A stretch of 38,978 nucleotides of DNA from Pseudomonas rustica (lineage in GTDB: Bacteria; Pseudomonadota; Gammaproteobacteria; Pseudomonadales; Pseudomonadaceae). This document shows, in pieces, positions 7,856 to 15,263 of this stretch (positions are counted from its first letter, which is position 1; each line of letters opens with the position of its first letter). The notes below the pieces were generated by a model. It was not told the DNA's origin, did no database searches, and saw only the letters and a list, made by a program, of their open reading frames with translations. The position numbers were made by a program, and so were the translations under genes. Location of the stretch: positions 1 to 38,978 of the forward strand of contig NZ_JAGYHF010000020.1 of the NCBI RefSeq assembly GCF_018336155.1, read 5' to 3'.

Positions 7856-8350
7856 TTATTGGGGGTACCAGACGAGGCGTTCGGCGGCGGGGTTGCGTTC
7901 TTCGACGGCAAAACCCAATGCCAGATAATGCCGGCGCGCGTGTGGATTACTGGTCCAGACCACCGTCGCCACCGGGCAACGAATCTGTTGCGCGGCTTTC
8001 TGCACGCCTTGCAATACGGCACGGCCGAAGCCCTGGCTGCGCGCCTGCGGGATGAACGCCAGGTACAACACGCGAATTTCATTGGCGCCGAAATCGGTGC
8101 TCAGCGCGCCGATGGCGGTGCCGAGTTTTTCCACCACGTAGTGCATGGCGTTGGGGTAGTTGTCGCCCATGCCCTGCTCTTGCACCTGAAACTGCTGGGC
8201 GACAACTTGCTGCACGTGTTCCGGCTCGCCGTCGATCCACTGCAGATCCGGCCGCGCCGTTTGATAAAGACTTTGCAAAAACGGCCCGTCGGTTGCCCGC
8301 GAGGGCCGTACCACCAATCCCTCTGCCGCCACTGCTGCGCTGTCCGTCAT
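7856..8350 (-). CDS. GNAT-family N-acetyltransferase
   Basis: 164 residues from ATG 8350 (MTDSAAVAAEG), preceded by GGGAGAGCAGG; an upstream in-frame start at 8413 would overlap the previous gene and add 21 unconserved residues. The fold is visible as LVVRPSRATDGPFLQSLY (motif C/D), VLYLAFIPQARSQGFGRAVLQGVQ (motif A with the Q/R-x-x-G-x-G/A acetyl-CoA loop), and NPHARRHYLALGFAVEERN (motif B). It is the last gene of the adaptor/M50 operon, 10 bp after the M50 stop. The acceptor is unknown; a free amine on a cargo protein, a small molecule or a ribosomal protein are all possible. Confidence 0.85.
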   Translation of the reverse strand: MTDSAAVAAEGLVVRPSRATDGPFLQSLYQTARPDLQWIDGEPEHVQQVVAQQFQVQEQGMGDNYPNAMHYVVEKLGTAIGALSTDFGANEIRVLYLAFIPQARSQGFGRAVLQGVQKAAQQIRCPVATVVWTSNPHARRHYLALGFAVEERNPAAERLVWYPQ

Positions 8351-8360
8351 CCTGCTCTCC

Positions 8361-10457
8361 CTAAAAACCGCTTTCCCTGACGCCCAGTGCCGCCACCCGG
8401 CGCCACGCCACACCGAGCAGCGATTCGCCGCTGCCCTGCAACACCACCACGCCGCGCAACGGTTGCGTCGGGGGCGATGCCGTCGTCAATACACTCAGGC
8501 GCACGCCGTATTGCGCCTGCACCGGCTCCGCCCGCTGCTGTTGATCGCGACGCACGGCGATCGGCCCGTGGTGATCGGAGGTCAACGCCTCCTGATCGAC
8601 GTAAGCCACGCCGTTGGTGTCGATTTCATTCAATTGCACGGCGAGCGCCGGGTGCATCGGGTCATCGGCGATGAAACGGCCATTGGCCCCCGGTTTAACT
8701 CGCCACAACTCGGCTTCGGCCAGATATCCGCGCAGCCTTGCGCCGTCTTCGACCACCCGCGCCAGCGCATCGCGGGTCGATAACCAGCGCCCGACCGTCA
8801 TGTTCGGCAGCAGATCGCGCACGCTGCCGGCATGCGGCGCACGCAACAGCAAGCGTTCACGCTGGGCGCTCAAGCCACGGTACTCGGCCACCGCTTCTGC
8901 CAGGCGTTGCTCAACGATGCCGGCGTCCGCGGCGGTTTCACTGCGACTGGCCTGGCGGCGCATCAACAACTGCTGAATCTTGATTTCGCGGCGGACAATC
9001 GCCAGACGCGATTCGAGATCCGGCGACTCCAGCTCGATCAGCACATCGCCCTGCGCAACCTGCTGCCCATCCGTCACCTTCACCGCTTTGACCCGCGCCG
9101 CCGTCGGCGCATGCAAGGCACTGGCGCGTCCGGCCTCAAGCATCGTCGGCAGCTCCACCGAACTGCGCCACGGCACAATCAGCAGCAGCAACAGCCCGAG
9201 CAGCGCCAATGCACTGAGCAACACGCGCGGAGCGTGCGCCTGCTCGCGACGGCTCCACCACTGGCGCCACTCACGCATGATCGGCAGAAAGATGAACCAC
9301 ACCAGTTCCACCAGCATCAGGAAGATCCCCAACACCTTGAAGAACAGGTGATAGACCGCCAGCGCGATCCCGAAAAACAACGCCGCACGCCACAACCACG
9401 AGCCATACCCCCAGATCAGCAAACGCCGTTGCATCTTCGGCGACCAAGGCTCCGGCGCGGGTGCGCCATAGCCAAACAAAAACTCCCGCAGTCGCCAGCG
9501 ACACAGGGCAAACGCGCGACCCTGCAAGTTGTCGACTTGCCAAAAATCACTGATCAGAAAATACCCGTCAAAGCGCATGAACGGATTGAGGTTGACCACC
9601 AGCGTGGTGATCCATGTCGCGCTGGCGAGCATGAACGCCGCCGTGCGGGCGGGACCGTCAGGCAACAACGACCACGCGAGCAACGCGATACACGCCAACA
9701 GCAATTCCGCGAGCACACCGCCGGCACCGATCAGCAACCGCGCGCGGCGGTCATTGACCCGCCAGGCGTCGCTGACATCGGTATAGAACATCGGCAGCAA
9801 AACCATGAATGCCACGCCCATGCTCTGCACCCGACAGCCCGCACGCTTGGCCATGAACGCATGACCGAATTCGTGGCAAAGCTTGGCGAAAAACAGCGCC
9901 ACACCGAACGCCATGGCGCCGCCGAGGCTGAACAGGTGGGGAAACGTCCCGACAAAGCGTTGCCAGTCCCGCGACACCAGAAATACGCCCAACGCCAGCG
10001 TTGCCGGCAAGCCGTAACGCAGCAGACGCGGACCGAAGCGCTGCAGCCATGGCCAGGCACGATTGAGAAAAGCGTCAGGGCGCCACAGCGGAATGCGGAA
10101 AAACAAATATTGATGCAGAAGGATTTGCCACAGACTTTGCTGCTGCGCCAACGCCTTGAGCCGGTAGCTGGCGCGCTGCTGGTCATCGAGCGCGCTGATC
10201 AAATCGTGACCGCGAAGAAACTCCAGCAACTGCTCAAGCTCGCTGCCATCCAGCGGCAGGCCGGGTTCGCGATTGGCCGCGCGCAAGACCTGTTCGGCAT
10301 CGCCCAACGACCAGTGGCGCAACAGGCGCATCGCCGCCGTGCCGAGTTTGAAATAACGTCCGCGCACCGGATCGGCCAGGGTCCAGCGCGGCGAACCGTC
10401 CAGGGCCGGCGCCGCGGACGACAATTGCAGGTCGGCACGCAGGCTCGGCAGGTTCAT
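8361..10457 (-). CDS. PqqD-like / M50 site-2 metalloprotease / HlyD adaptor fusion protein
   Basis: 698 residues, polytopic. Residues 1-90 (WTLADPVRGRYFKLGTAAMRLLRHW ... FLRGHDLIS) resemble a PqqD-type winged-helix peptide-binding domain. Helices start near 147. AKLCHEFGHAFMAKRAG carries HExxH with His195, Glu196, His199, and NLNPFMRFDGYF carries the second M50 motif with Asp297, so the zinc site looks intact. After further helices (to about 430) comes a periplasmic biotinyl-lipoyl/HlyD domain: SALHAPTAARVKAVKVTDGQQVAQGDVLIELESPD (447-480), a coiled coil and a beta-barrel. The stop of the preceding adaptor gene abuts this ATG (TAAATG). Intramembrane proteases of this type cleave membrane-inserted segments; fusion to an adaptor suggests coupled processing and export (inference). 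No ABC domain is present. Confidence 0.85.
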   Translation of the reverse strand: MNLPSLRADLQLSSAAPALDGSPRWTLADPVRGRYFKLGTAAMRLLRHWSLGDAEQVLRAANREPGLPLDGSELEQLLEFLRGHDLISALDDQQRASYRLKALAQQQSLWQILLHQYLFFRIPLWRPDAFLNRAWPWLQRFGPRLLRYGLPATLALGVFLVSRDWQRFVGTFPHLFSLGGAMAFGVALFFAKLCHEFGHAFMAKRAGCRVQSMGVAFMVLLPMFYTDVSDAWRVNDRRARLLIGAGGVLAELLLACIALLAWSLLPDGPARTAAFMLASATWITTLVVNLNPFMRFDGYFLISDFWQVDNLQGRAFALCRWRLREFLFGYGAPAPEPWSPKMQRRLLIWGYGSWLWRAALFFGIALAVYHLFFKVLGIFLMLVELVWFIFLPIMREWRQWWSRREQAHAPRVLLSALALLGLLLLLIVPWRSSVELPTMLEAGRASALHAPTAARVKAVKVTDGQQVAQGDVLIELESPDLESRLAIVRREIKIQQLLMRRQASRSETAADAGIVEQRLAEAVAEYRGLSAQRERLLLRAPHAGSVRDLLPNMTVGRWLSTRDALARVVEDGARLRGYLAEAELWRVKPGANGRFIADDPMHPALAVQLNEIDTNGVAYVDQEALTSDHHGPIAVRRDQQQRAEPVQAQYGVRLSVLTTASPPTQPLRGVVVLQGSGESLLGVAWRRVAALGVRESGF

Positions 10458-11777
10458 TTACAGGCCCACGCTCTGACGCAGGCCTGCCAATGGCCGACGC
10501 AGCAGATACAGCGCCAAGGGCGCGCGATCACCGAAAATCTTCGCCGTACCGCGCAGGCCGATACGCGGCGGCGCCTCGGCGAAGTTGGCGTCGAGCCGGT
10601 AAGCGAGTTGCCCGCCCGCCGTCGGTTGCGCTTCGTAAGCCGAGCGTTCCAGCGTGGCGAGATGGCGCTTCAACGGATCGCTGTCGAGAAACAGCGCCAC
10701 CTCGGCACCGGGCTCAAGGGCAATCGCATCGCCCACGGCCAGTTCGATGCGCAGCTCGGCCTGGCTCGGATCGGCGACTTCCATCAGGCGCTCGCCGGTC
10801 TGTACCGGTCTGCCGGTCAAGCGTTCGGCGTCGGCGAACACCGCAATGCCGTCGCGTTCGGCGCGCACTTCGCTGCGGTTGAGCAGCTCGCGGGCGTAGT
10901 CGCGTTCGGCGCGTTTCTGTTCGGCGCGGGCGGCGAGCAAATCGACCTTGGCGCTGGATTCCGCGTCGGCAAACGAGCGCTGCGAGTTGGATTTCAATTC
11001 CGCCTCGGCCACGCCCAGCGCACGCTCGGCGACATCGGCCTGCGCCTTCAGCGTGGTGCTTTCAAAACGCACCAGCACATCACCGGTTTTCACTGTTTGA
11101 TTGGGTTTGACCAGAAACTCGGCGATCACCCCGTCCAGCGGCGCCGCCGCCACGCGGCCGCCCAGCGGCACCACTTCAGCCGGGGCCAGCACCGATTGGC
11201 GCACCGGGATCAACAGCCCGAGCAACAGCACCGCGACCAGCGCCACTTGGCGTTTACGGGTCCAGCGCAACCGCCACGGTTTGCGCGGTTGCAGCGCCAG
11301 CCAGGCATGACTGTAGGTGTCGCCCAATTGCGACAGCAGAACTTGCTCGGAAGGGTTCCACGGTACGTCGCGCGCCAGCCACAAACCGCCAAACACCTGA
11401 GCGTCGCGGTCGATCAGCGGCAGCCAGAACACCTGCGCCGCCGACAGCGTGCGCCAGTCAGCCTGGATGCTGTCATTCAGCAATTCCGGGGCAATTACCC
11501 GCGCCTGCTGCAGCACACCCTGTTTGAACAACTGCGCCACGGCCTGCTCGACGAACGCCACGAACGGCGCGTTGGGCTCCACCGCACTGACCCCGGTGAC
11601 CGCCTGCACCTTGCCGGCAATCAACAACGCCGCATGACGAAAGCCAAACAGCGCCTGGCCATCGTTGACCAGGCTGTAGGCCAGTTGCGAGGCGTCGCGG
11701 GCAGCGCGGGTCTGGCGTTCCAGGTCAAGAAACCTGGCGAATACCTGCTCGGCGCCGCCGCTCACCGGGGCGTTCAC
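10458..11777 (-). CDS. Membrane-anchored HlyD/RND-type adaptor with N-terminal GAF-like domain
   Basis: 439 residues, GTG start overlapping the upstream stop (GTGA), which implies translational coupling. Residues 10-165 form a soluble domain (ARFLDLERQTRAARDASQLAYSLVNDGQALFGF, FWLPLIDRDAQVFGGLWLARD) that looks GAF-like. A basic stop-transfer and one helix follow (RKRQVALVAVLLLGLLIPV, about 175-192). The periplasmic part is adaptor-like: AAPLDGVIAEFLVKPNQTVKTGDVLVRFES lipoyl half, an Ala/Glu/Arg coiled coil, and beta-barrel strands near RIELAVGDAIALEPGAEVALFLDS. A cytoplasmic sensor on a membrane-fusion protein is unusual. It is central in the operon between the soluble adaptor and the M50 fusion and probably links the two. 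Confidence 0.83.
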   Translation of the reverse strand: MNAPVSGGAEQVFARFLDLERQTRAARDASQLAYSLVNDGQALFGFRHAALLIAGKVQAVTGVSAVEPNAPFVAFVEQAVAQLFKQGVLQQARVIAPELLNDSIQADWRTLSAAQVFWLPLIDRDAQVFGGLWLARDVPWNPSEQVLLSQLGDTYSHAWLALQPRKPWRLRWTRKRQVALVAVLLLGLLIPVRQSVLAPAEVVPLGGRVAAAPLDGVIAEFLVKPNQTVKTGDVLVRFESTTLKAQADVAERALGVAEAELKSNSQRSFADAESSAKVDLLAARAEQKRAERDYARELLNRSEVRAERDGIAVFADAERLTGRPVQTGERLMEVADPSQAELRIELAVGDAIALEPGAEVALFLDSDPLKRHLATLERSAYEAQPTAGGQLAYRLDANFAEAPPRIGLRGTAKIFGDRAPLALYLLRRPLAGLRQSVGL

Positions 11778-12553
11778 TTAAGCTCCGGGAAACGTGCCGT
11801 GCCGCTCATGCCGGCCAGCAAACCTTTGGCTTCGGGGAGTGTGGCGACCAGCAACAGGGTCTGACTGCCCTCATCGATTCGCGCGCCCAGGCGTTTGACG
11901 GTGGCATCAATCGGCTGGCCGGTTTCATCGGGAACGAAGCTGAAGGTCTGGCCAGGCTTGAGCCGTGCCATCCACCGTGACGGCACCAGCAAATGAATTT
12001 CGAGGGTACGGTTATCGACGACATCAAGCAGCGGTGCGCCGGCCGGCACGCTTTCATAGCGCTGCACTTTACGTTCGACCACTTGCCCGTCGAACGGCGC
12101 GACCACGCTGCAGCGCTTGACCTGCACTTGATAAACCTGGGATTGCGCCTGGGTTTCGCTGACCTTGGCCTCGGCCCGCGCCACTTCGAATCGGCCGACA
12201 GAATTGAGGGCGGCCAACTGTTTGTTGTGCGCCAGCTCTTCACCAGCACCACGACTGGCCGCCTGTGCGGCATTGAGTTGCGCCTGATAGGCCGAGCAAT
12301 CGAACTTCGCCAGCGTATCGCCCTTCTTGAACGACTCGCCCTCGCTGAAGGGCAACTCGACAATCCGCCCGGAAAGCTCACTGGCCAGCGTCGCCTGATC
12401 ACGCGCCCGCAACACCCCGCGCGCCTCACTGCTCACGGTGGCCGCCGCCGTCCCCGGATTATCCAGCAGCGGATCGTCTGGCCCGGGCGTTTGCGCCTGA
12501 ACTGCACACGTAACTAAGGTCAATCCGACAACCCAACCACGAAAACGCTGCAT
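11774..12553 (-). CDS. Secreted periplasmic adaptor subunit (HlyD/RND MFP family)
   Basis: 259 residues with an N-terminal signal peptide (MQRFRGWVVGLTLVTCAVQAQ, cleavage likely after AQA). The mature part has ARGVLRARDQATLASELSGRIVELPFSEGESFKKGDTLAKFD, a typical lipoyl half-motif, a short coiled coil, then RCSVVAPFDGQVVERKV, the second lipoyl half. A beta-barrel domain follows (EIHLLVPSRWMARLKPGQTFSFV). It is short for an RND adaptor and has no lipobox. It is the first gene of the four-gene operon, with GGGAG 9 bases before ATG and a sigma70-like promoter upstream. Partner pump and outer-membrane factor are not adjacent. Confidence 0.85.
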   Translation of the reverse strand: MQRFRGWVVGLTLVTCAVQAQTPGPDDPLLDNPGTAAATVSSEARGVLRARDQATLASELSGRIVELPFSEGESFKKGDTLAKFDCSAYQAQLNAAQAASRGAGEELAHNKQLAALNSVGRFEVARAEAKVSETQAQSQVYQVQVKRCSVVAPFDGQVVERKVQRYESVPAGAPLLDVVDNRTLEIHLLVPSRWMARLKPGQTFSFVPDETGQPIDATVKRLGARIDEGSQTLLLVATLPEAKGLLAGMSGTARFPELK

Positions 12554-12580
12554 AACCGCTACTCCCTGACGGATGTGCGG

Positions 12581-12608
12581 AGTCTACGACAGCGGGGGTT
12601 AGCGTCAA
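12581..12608 (-). promoter_or_regulatory. Sigma70-like promoter of the adaptor/M50/GNAT operon
   Basis: On the minus strand TTGACG (12608-12603) and TAGACT (12586-12581) are separated by 16 bases, and the ATG of the first adaptor gene follows about 30 bases downstream. Five of six -35 and four of six -10 positions match consensus. No operator was recognised. Confidence 0.5.
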
Positions 12609-12995
12609 GCGAAAGGCCATCACTCTTCGGAAATGTAATGTTTCAAAAGAGAAAGCCGCTCAATGACCGTTTAAGAGATGTAGGCAGGCTCCGCTTTCCT
12701 ACACGAGTTAGGAATGCTACCGATAGCGCATTGCGAATAAGGCGATAGACAGGCTACCTATGGAAGTAAACACGGGCCGAATGTACCTCTTTCTGCAACA
12801 ACTTCTAATATTGGCGCCCTTAAATGGCTTGACCCTAGTCGGCATTGGTAGCCAAAACTGGCAAGCCGGTGCTGAAAATAAACCAGTGGAGTGAGCCCGC
12901 AATTATTTGGTGATTGACCTGCATGACGCACTCAATCTAGGATTGCCTTACTCAACCCCGTACGTAGCGATTCAGTTCGCTGGCAGTTGGGGATG
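12609..12995. other. Non-coding AT-richer stretch
   Basis: No supportable gene. A short minus-strand frame (12717-12902) lacks a ribosome binding site and family features. TGTAGG / CCTACA arms near 12679-12703 form a weak inverted repeat. Base composition is unlike the flanking operons and resembles the NYN gene that follows, so this may be a remnant carried in with that gene. Confidence 0.4.
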
Positions 12996-13021
12996 AAAAA
13001 ACCGGCTTAGGCCGGTTTTTT
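12996..13021. terminator. Bidirectional rho-independent terminator
   Basis: Perfect 11-bp stem AAAAAACCGGC / GCCGGTTTTTT with a TTAG loop; the A and T runs make it work on both strands. It ends 18 bases before the start codon of the NYN gene, so that gene is either insulated from upstream transcription or expressed through this element. Confidence 0.85.
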
Positions 13022-13039
13022 CGTTTCTGAGGATTTTTT

Positions 13040-13729
13040 GTGCGCACCGCATTTTTTGTTGATGGCTACAACCTGTTTTACGGCTTGCTCGCTGGCACAC
13101 CCTATAAATGGCTGAACTTGCACAGCCTGCTGACGCATATTGCCCTCATCGAAAACCCTCAGAGCTCAATAGTCTCGATTGACTACTTCACTTCTCCAAT
13201 CAAACCCCAGTTGGCAACTCGCGGCCGCGTTTCCAAGGAAGCACAAGATGCCTACATAAGGGCATTGCGAGCGAGCAAAGTCACCGTGCATTTCGGACGG
13301 CATCAATTAGAGCCAGCCAAAGCACCAAGGTTTATAGATAGGAACACCCATGCGTCACGTCAAGACAAAGTCGATATCTGGAAACTGGAAGAAAAAGAAA
13401 CCGATGTGCATATAGCAATCAGCATGTATCGCACTGCAAGCCGGCAAACAATGTCCGAAGATGCAGGGCGCATTGATCAAATCATTCTGGTTTCCAGTGA
13501 TACCGACATGACACCTGCTCTGAAGGCGCTCCGAACAGATTTTCCTGCCCTGATCATTGGAGTGATCCTTCCTCATCGGACCGGATCTATCCGCCCGCCC
13601 CCAGGCTCATTGAAAGACAACTCAAACTGGTTGAGACGCGTTATTTCGACTGAAGAGCTGAGACTTCATCAGTTTCCAAAACAAGTAGCCACTCACAAAA
13701 AACCAGCGATCAAACCGGATTATTGGTAG
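13040..13729 (+). CDS. NYN-domain (PIN-like) putative ribonuclease
   Basis: 229 residues, GTG start with GAGGA 7 bases upstream. The protein opens with MRTAFFVDGYNLFYGLL, the signature first strand of NYN domains with Asp8. Further acidic residues fall where the family puts its metal site: KETDVHIAI (Asp122) and VSSDTDMTPALKAL (Asp154, Asp156). The C-terminus (RLHQFPKQVATHKKPAIKPDYW) is basic, which suits RNA binding. G+C is clearly below the flanks (25 of 60 bases in 13381-13440), and it overlaps the end of the efflux gene by 20 bp tail to tail. Probably horizontally acquired. NYN proteins cut structured RNA, and some act in phage defence or toxin systems, but nothing here fixes the target. 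Confidence 0.85.
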   Translation: MRTAFFVDGYNLFYGLLAGTPYKWLNLHSLLTHIALIENPQSSIVSIDYFTSPIKPQLATRGRVSKEAQDAYIRALRASKVTVHFGRHQLEPAKAPRFIDRNTHASRQDKVDIWKLEEKETDVHIAISMYRTASRQTMSEDAGRIDQIILVSSDTDMTPALKALRTDFPALIIGVILPHRTGSIRPPPGSLKDNSNWLRRVISTEELRLHQFPKQVATHKKPAIKPDYW

Positions 13730-15263
13730 TTACTTGCGCCGGATACACCGACTCCCATCCCCCGCCCAATGCCTTGTACAACCCGACCATCGCCAGCGAA
13801 ACACCGGTCGAACTCTCCACCCACTGTTCCTGCGTCGCCAGCAACGCGCCTTGCACAGTAAGAACGTTAACGAAATCGACCACGCCTTCGACGTATTGCT
13901 GTTGCGCGGTGCGCAGGGCGATCTGGTTCTGGCGTACGGCTTCGGCGAGGCTGTCGCGGCGGAGTTGGCTGGCGTTGTAAGCAGTCAGTTGATCGTCGAT
14001 TTCGTGCCAGGCACGCAACACAGTCTGCTGATAAGCGACGGCGGCTTCCTGCTGTTGGGCTTCGCGCAATTGCAATACGCCGCGCAGGCGTCCGCCGTCG
14101 AACAGCGGCAGGCTGAATTGCGGGCCGATGCCGAACGCGCGCGAGCCCCACGAGCCGAAGTCACTGAGCTGCATGGCTTGCGAGCTGAGGTTGCCGGACA
14201 AGGTGATGCGCGGGTAGAAATCGCCTTTGGCGACGCCGATATTCGCTGTCGCGGCGTGCAGGCGCGACTCGGCCTGACGGATGTCCGGACGGCGTTCGGC
14301 CAGTTGCGACGGCAGACCGATGGCTACTTGCAGTGGCGACTGCGGCACGGCAGCGTCTGTGGATAACTCTTTGGCCAAGGCTTGCGGTGGTTCGCCCATC
14401 AACAGGCTGATCGCGTTGATCAGTTGCGATTGGCGTTGCTCCAGCGCCGGTAAGCGCGATTCGATGGCAGCCACTTGCGCGGCGGCTTCGGCGACGTCCA
14501 GATCAGTCGCGACACCATCGGCCAGACGCAGCTGCGAGAGGTTCAGGCTGTGTCGGGCGACGTCGAGGTTTTGCTCGGTGACGGCGCGGGTGTTTTGCAC
14601 GCCGCGCAGTTGAATGTAGTTTTGCGCGGTGTCGGCGAGCACGGCCAGCAGCACACCGCGACGGTCGTTTTCGGCGACTTCGAGGTTGGCGTCGGCGGCT
14701 TCGGTTTCGCGGCGTACGCGGCCCCAGAAATCCAGCTCCCACGAGGCGGAGAAACCGGCGTCCCACAGGTTGAAAGCGGAATCACCGTCAAGTCCCGACG
14801 GATCGCTCAGGCCTTTGCCGCTGTTGCGTTCGCGGCCGTAACTGCCGGTGGCGGCGGTGTTCGGGTAGCGATCGGCACTGATGACCTGGCGGGCAGCGCG
14901 GCTTTGTTGCAGACGGCTGCTGGCCAGTTGCAGGTCGAGGTTGCTGCGCACCGCGCGCTGGGTCAGCGCGGAAAGTTGCGGGTCGTGGAAGACTTCCCAC
15001 CAGCGTTCGTTGAGGGGTTCGCTGACGGCTTGGCTCGGGGCGGATTTGGCGGGTTTGGCCCAGTCGCTGATTTGTGTGGCTCGGGGTTTTTGGAAGTCTG
15101 GGCCTACGGTGCAGGCGGTGAGACTGGCCATAAGCAAGGCACTTAGAGTGAGTTGCTGCAACTGGCCTCTTCGCGAGCAGGCTCGCTCCCACATTTTGGA
15201 TTGCGTTTCCCATGTGGGAGCGGGCTTGCTCGCGAAGGCGTCGGCGCGGTCAACACGGCTCAT
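13710..15263 (-). CDS. NodT/OprM-type outer-membrane efflux lipoprotein
   Basis: 517 residues if started at ATG 15263, which overlaps the adaptor stop as ATGA. Signal text LTLSALLMASLTAC gives a lipobox ending at Cys51, then TVGPDFQKP, the standard start of mature NodT-family proteins. Two outer-membrane-efflux repeats follow, with typical WWEVFHDPQLSALTQRAV and LAERRPDIRQAESRLHAATANIGVAKGDFYPRITL blocks. Residues 9-33 of the long form are translated from a REPIN; ATG 15194 (MWERACSRRGQ...) would give a normal 27-residue signal peptide, and a TTG behind AAGAGG is a third option. It forms the outer channel for the EmrA/EmrB-like pair upstream. Confidence 0.9.
   Translation of the reverse strand: MSRVDRADAFASKPAPTWETQSKMWERACSRRGQLQQLTLSALLMASLTACTVGPDFQKPRATQISDWAKPAKSAPSQAVSEPLNERWWEVFHDPQLSALTQRAVRSNLDLQLASSRLQQSRAARQVISADRYPNTAATGSYGRERNSGKGLSDPSGLDGDSAFNLWDAGFSASWELDFWGRVRRETEAADANLEVAENDRRGVLLAVLADTAQNYIQLRGVQNTRAVTEQNLDVARHSLNLSQLRLADGVATDLDVAEAAAQVAAIESRLPALEQRQSQLINAISLLMGEPPQALAKELSTDAAVPQSPLQVAIGLPSQLAERRPDIRQAESRLHAATANIGVAKGDFYPRITLSGNLSSQAMQLSDFGSWGSRAFGIGPQFSLPLFDGGRLRGVLQLREAQQQEAAVAYQQTVLRAWHEIDDQLTAYNASQLRRDSLAEAVRQNQIALRTAQQQYVEGVVDFVNVLTVQGALLATQEQWVESSTGVSLAMVGLYKALGGGWESVYPAQVTTNNPV
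15169..15237. repeat. REPIN inside the start of the efflux lipoprotein gene
   Basis: Arms of 25 bases, CTTCGCGAGCAGGCTCGCTC... at 15169-15193 and its complement with two mismatches at 15213-15237, 19-base spacer. This REP type differs from the GGAGCTGCCG type. The element is read in frame in the long form of the downstream protein and supplies two of its candidate start regions. Confidence 0.88.

Noticed and set aside
8832..11864. A 1010-residue plus-strand frame across the M50 fusion and adaptor genes
   Set aside because: Arg/Gln/His-rich shadow of the opposite-strand genes, which have intact motifs and coupled starts.
12717..12902. A 61-residue minus-strand frame in the gap before the NYN gene
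   Set aside because: No ribosome binding site, no recognisable family, and it lies in a likely remnant region.
12900..13021. tRNA gene or attachment site before the terminator
   Set aside because: A tRNA-type terminator shape suggested one, but I found no T-arm consensus or cloverleaf in the preceding bases.
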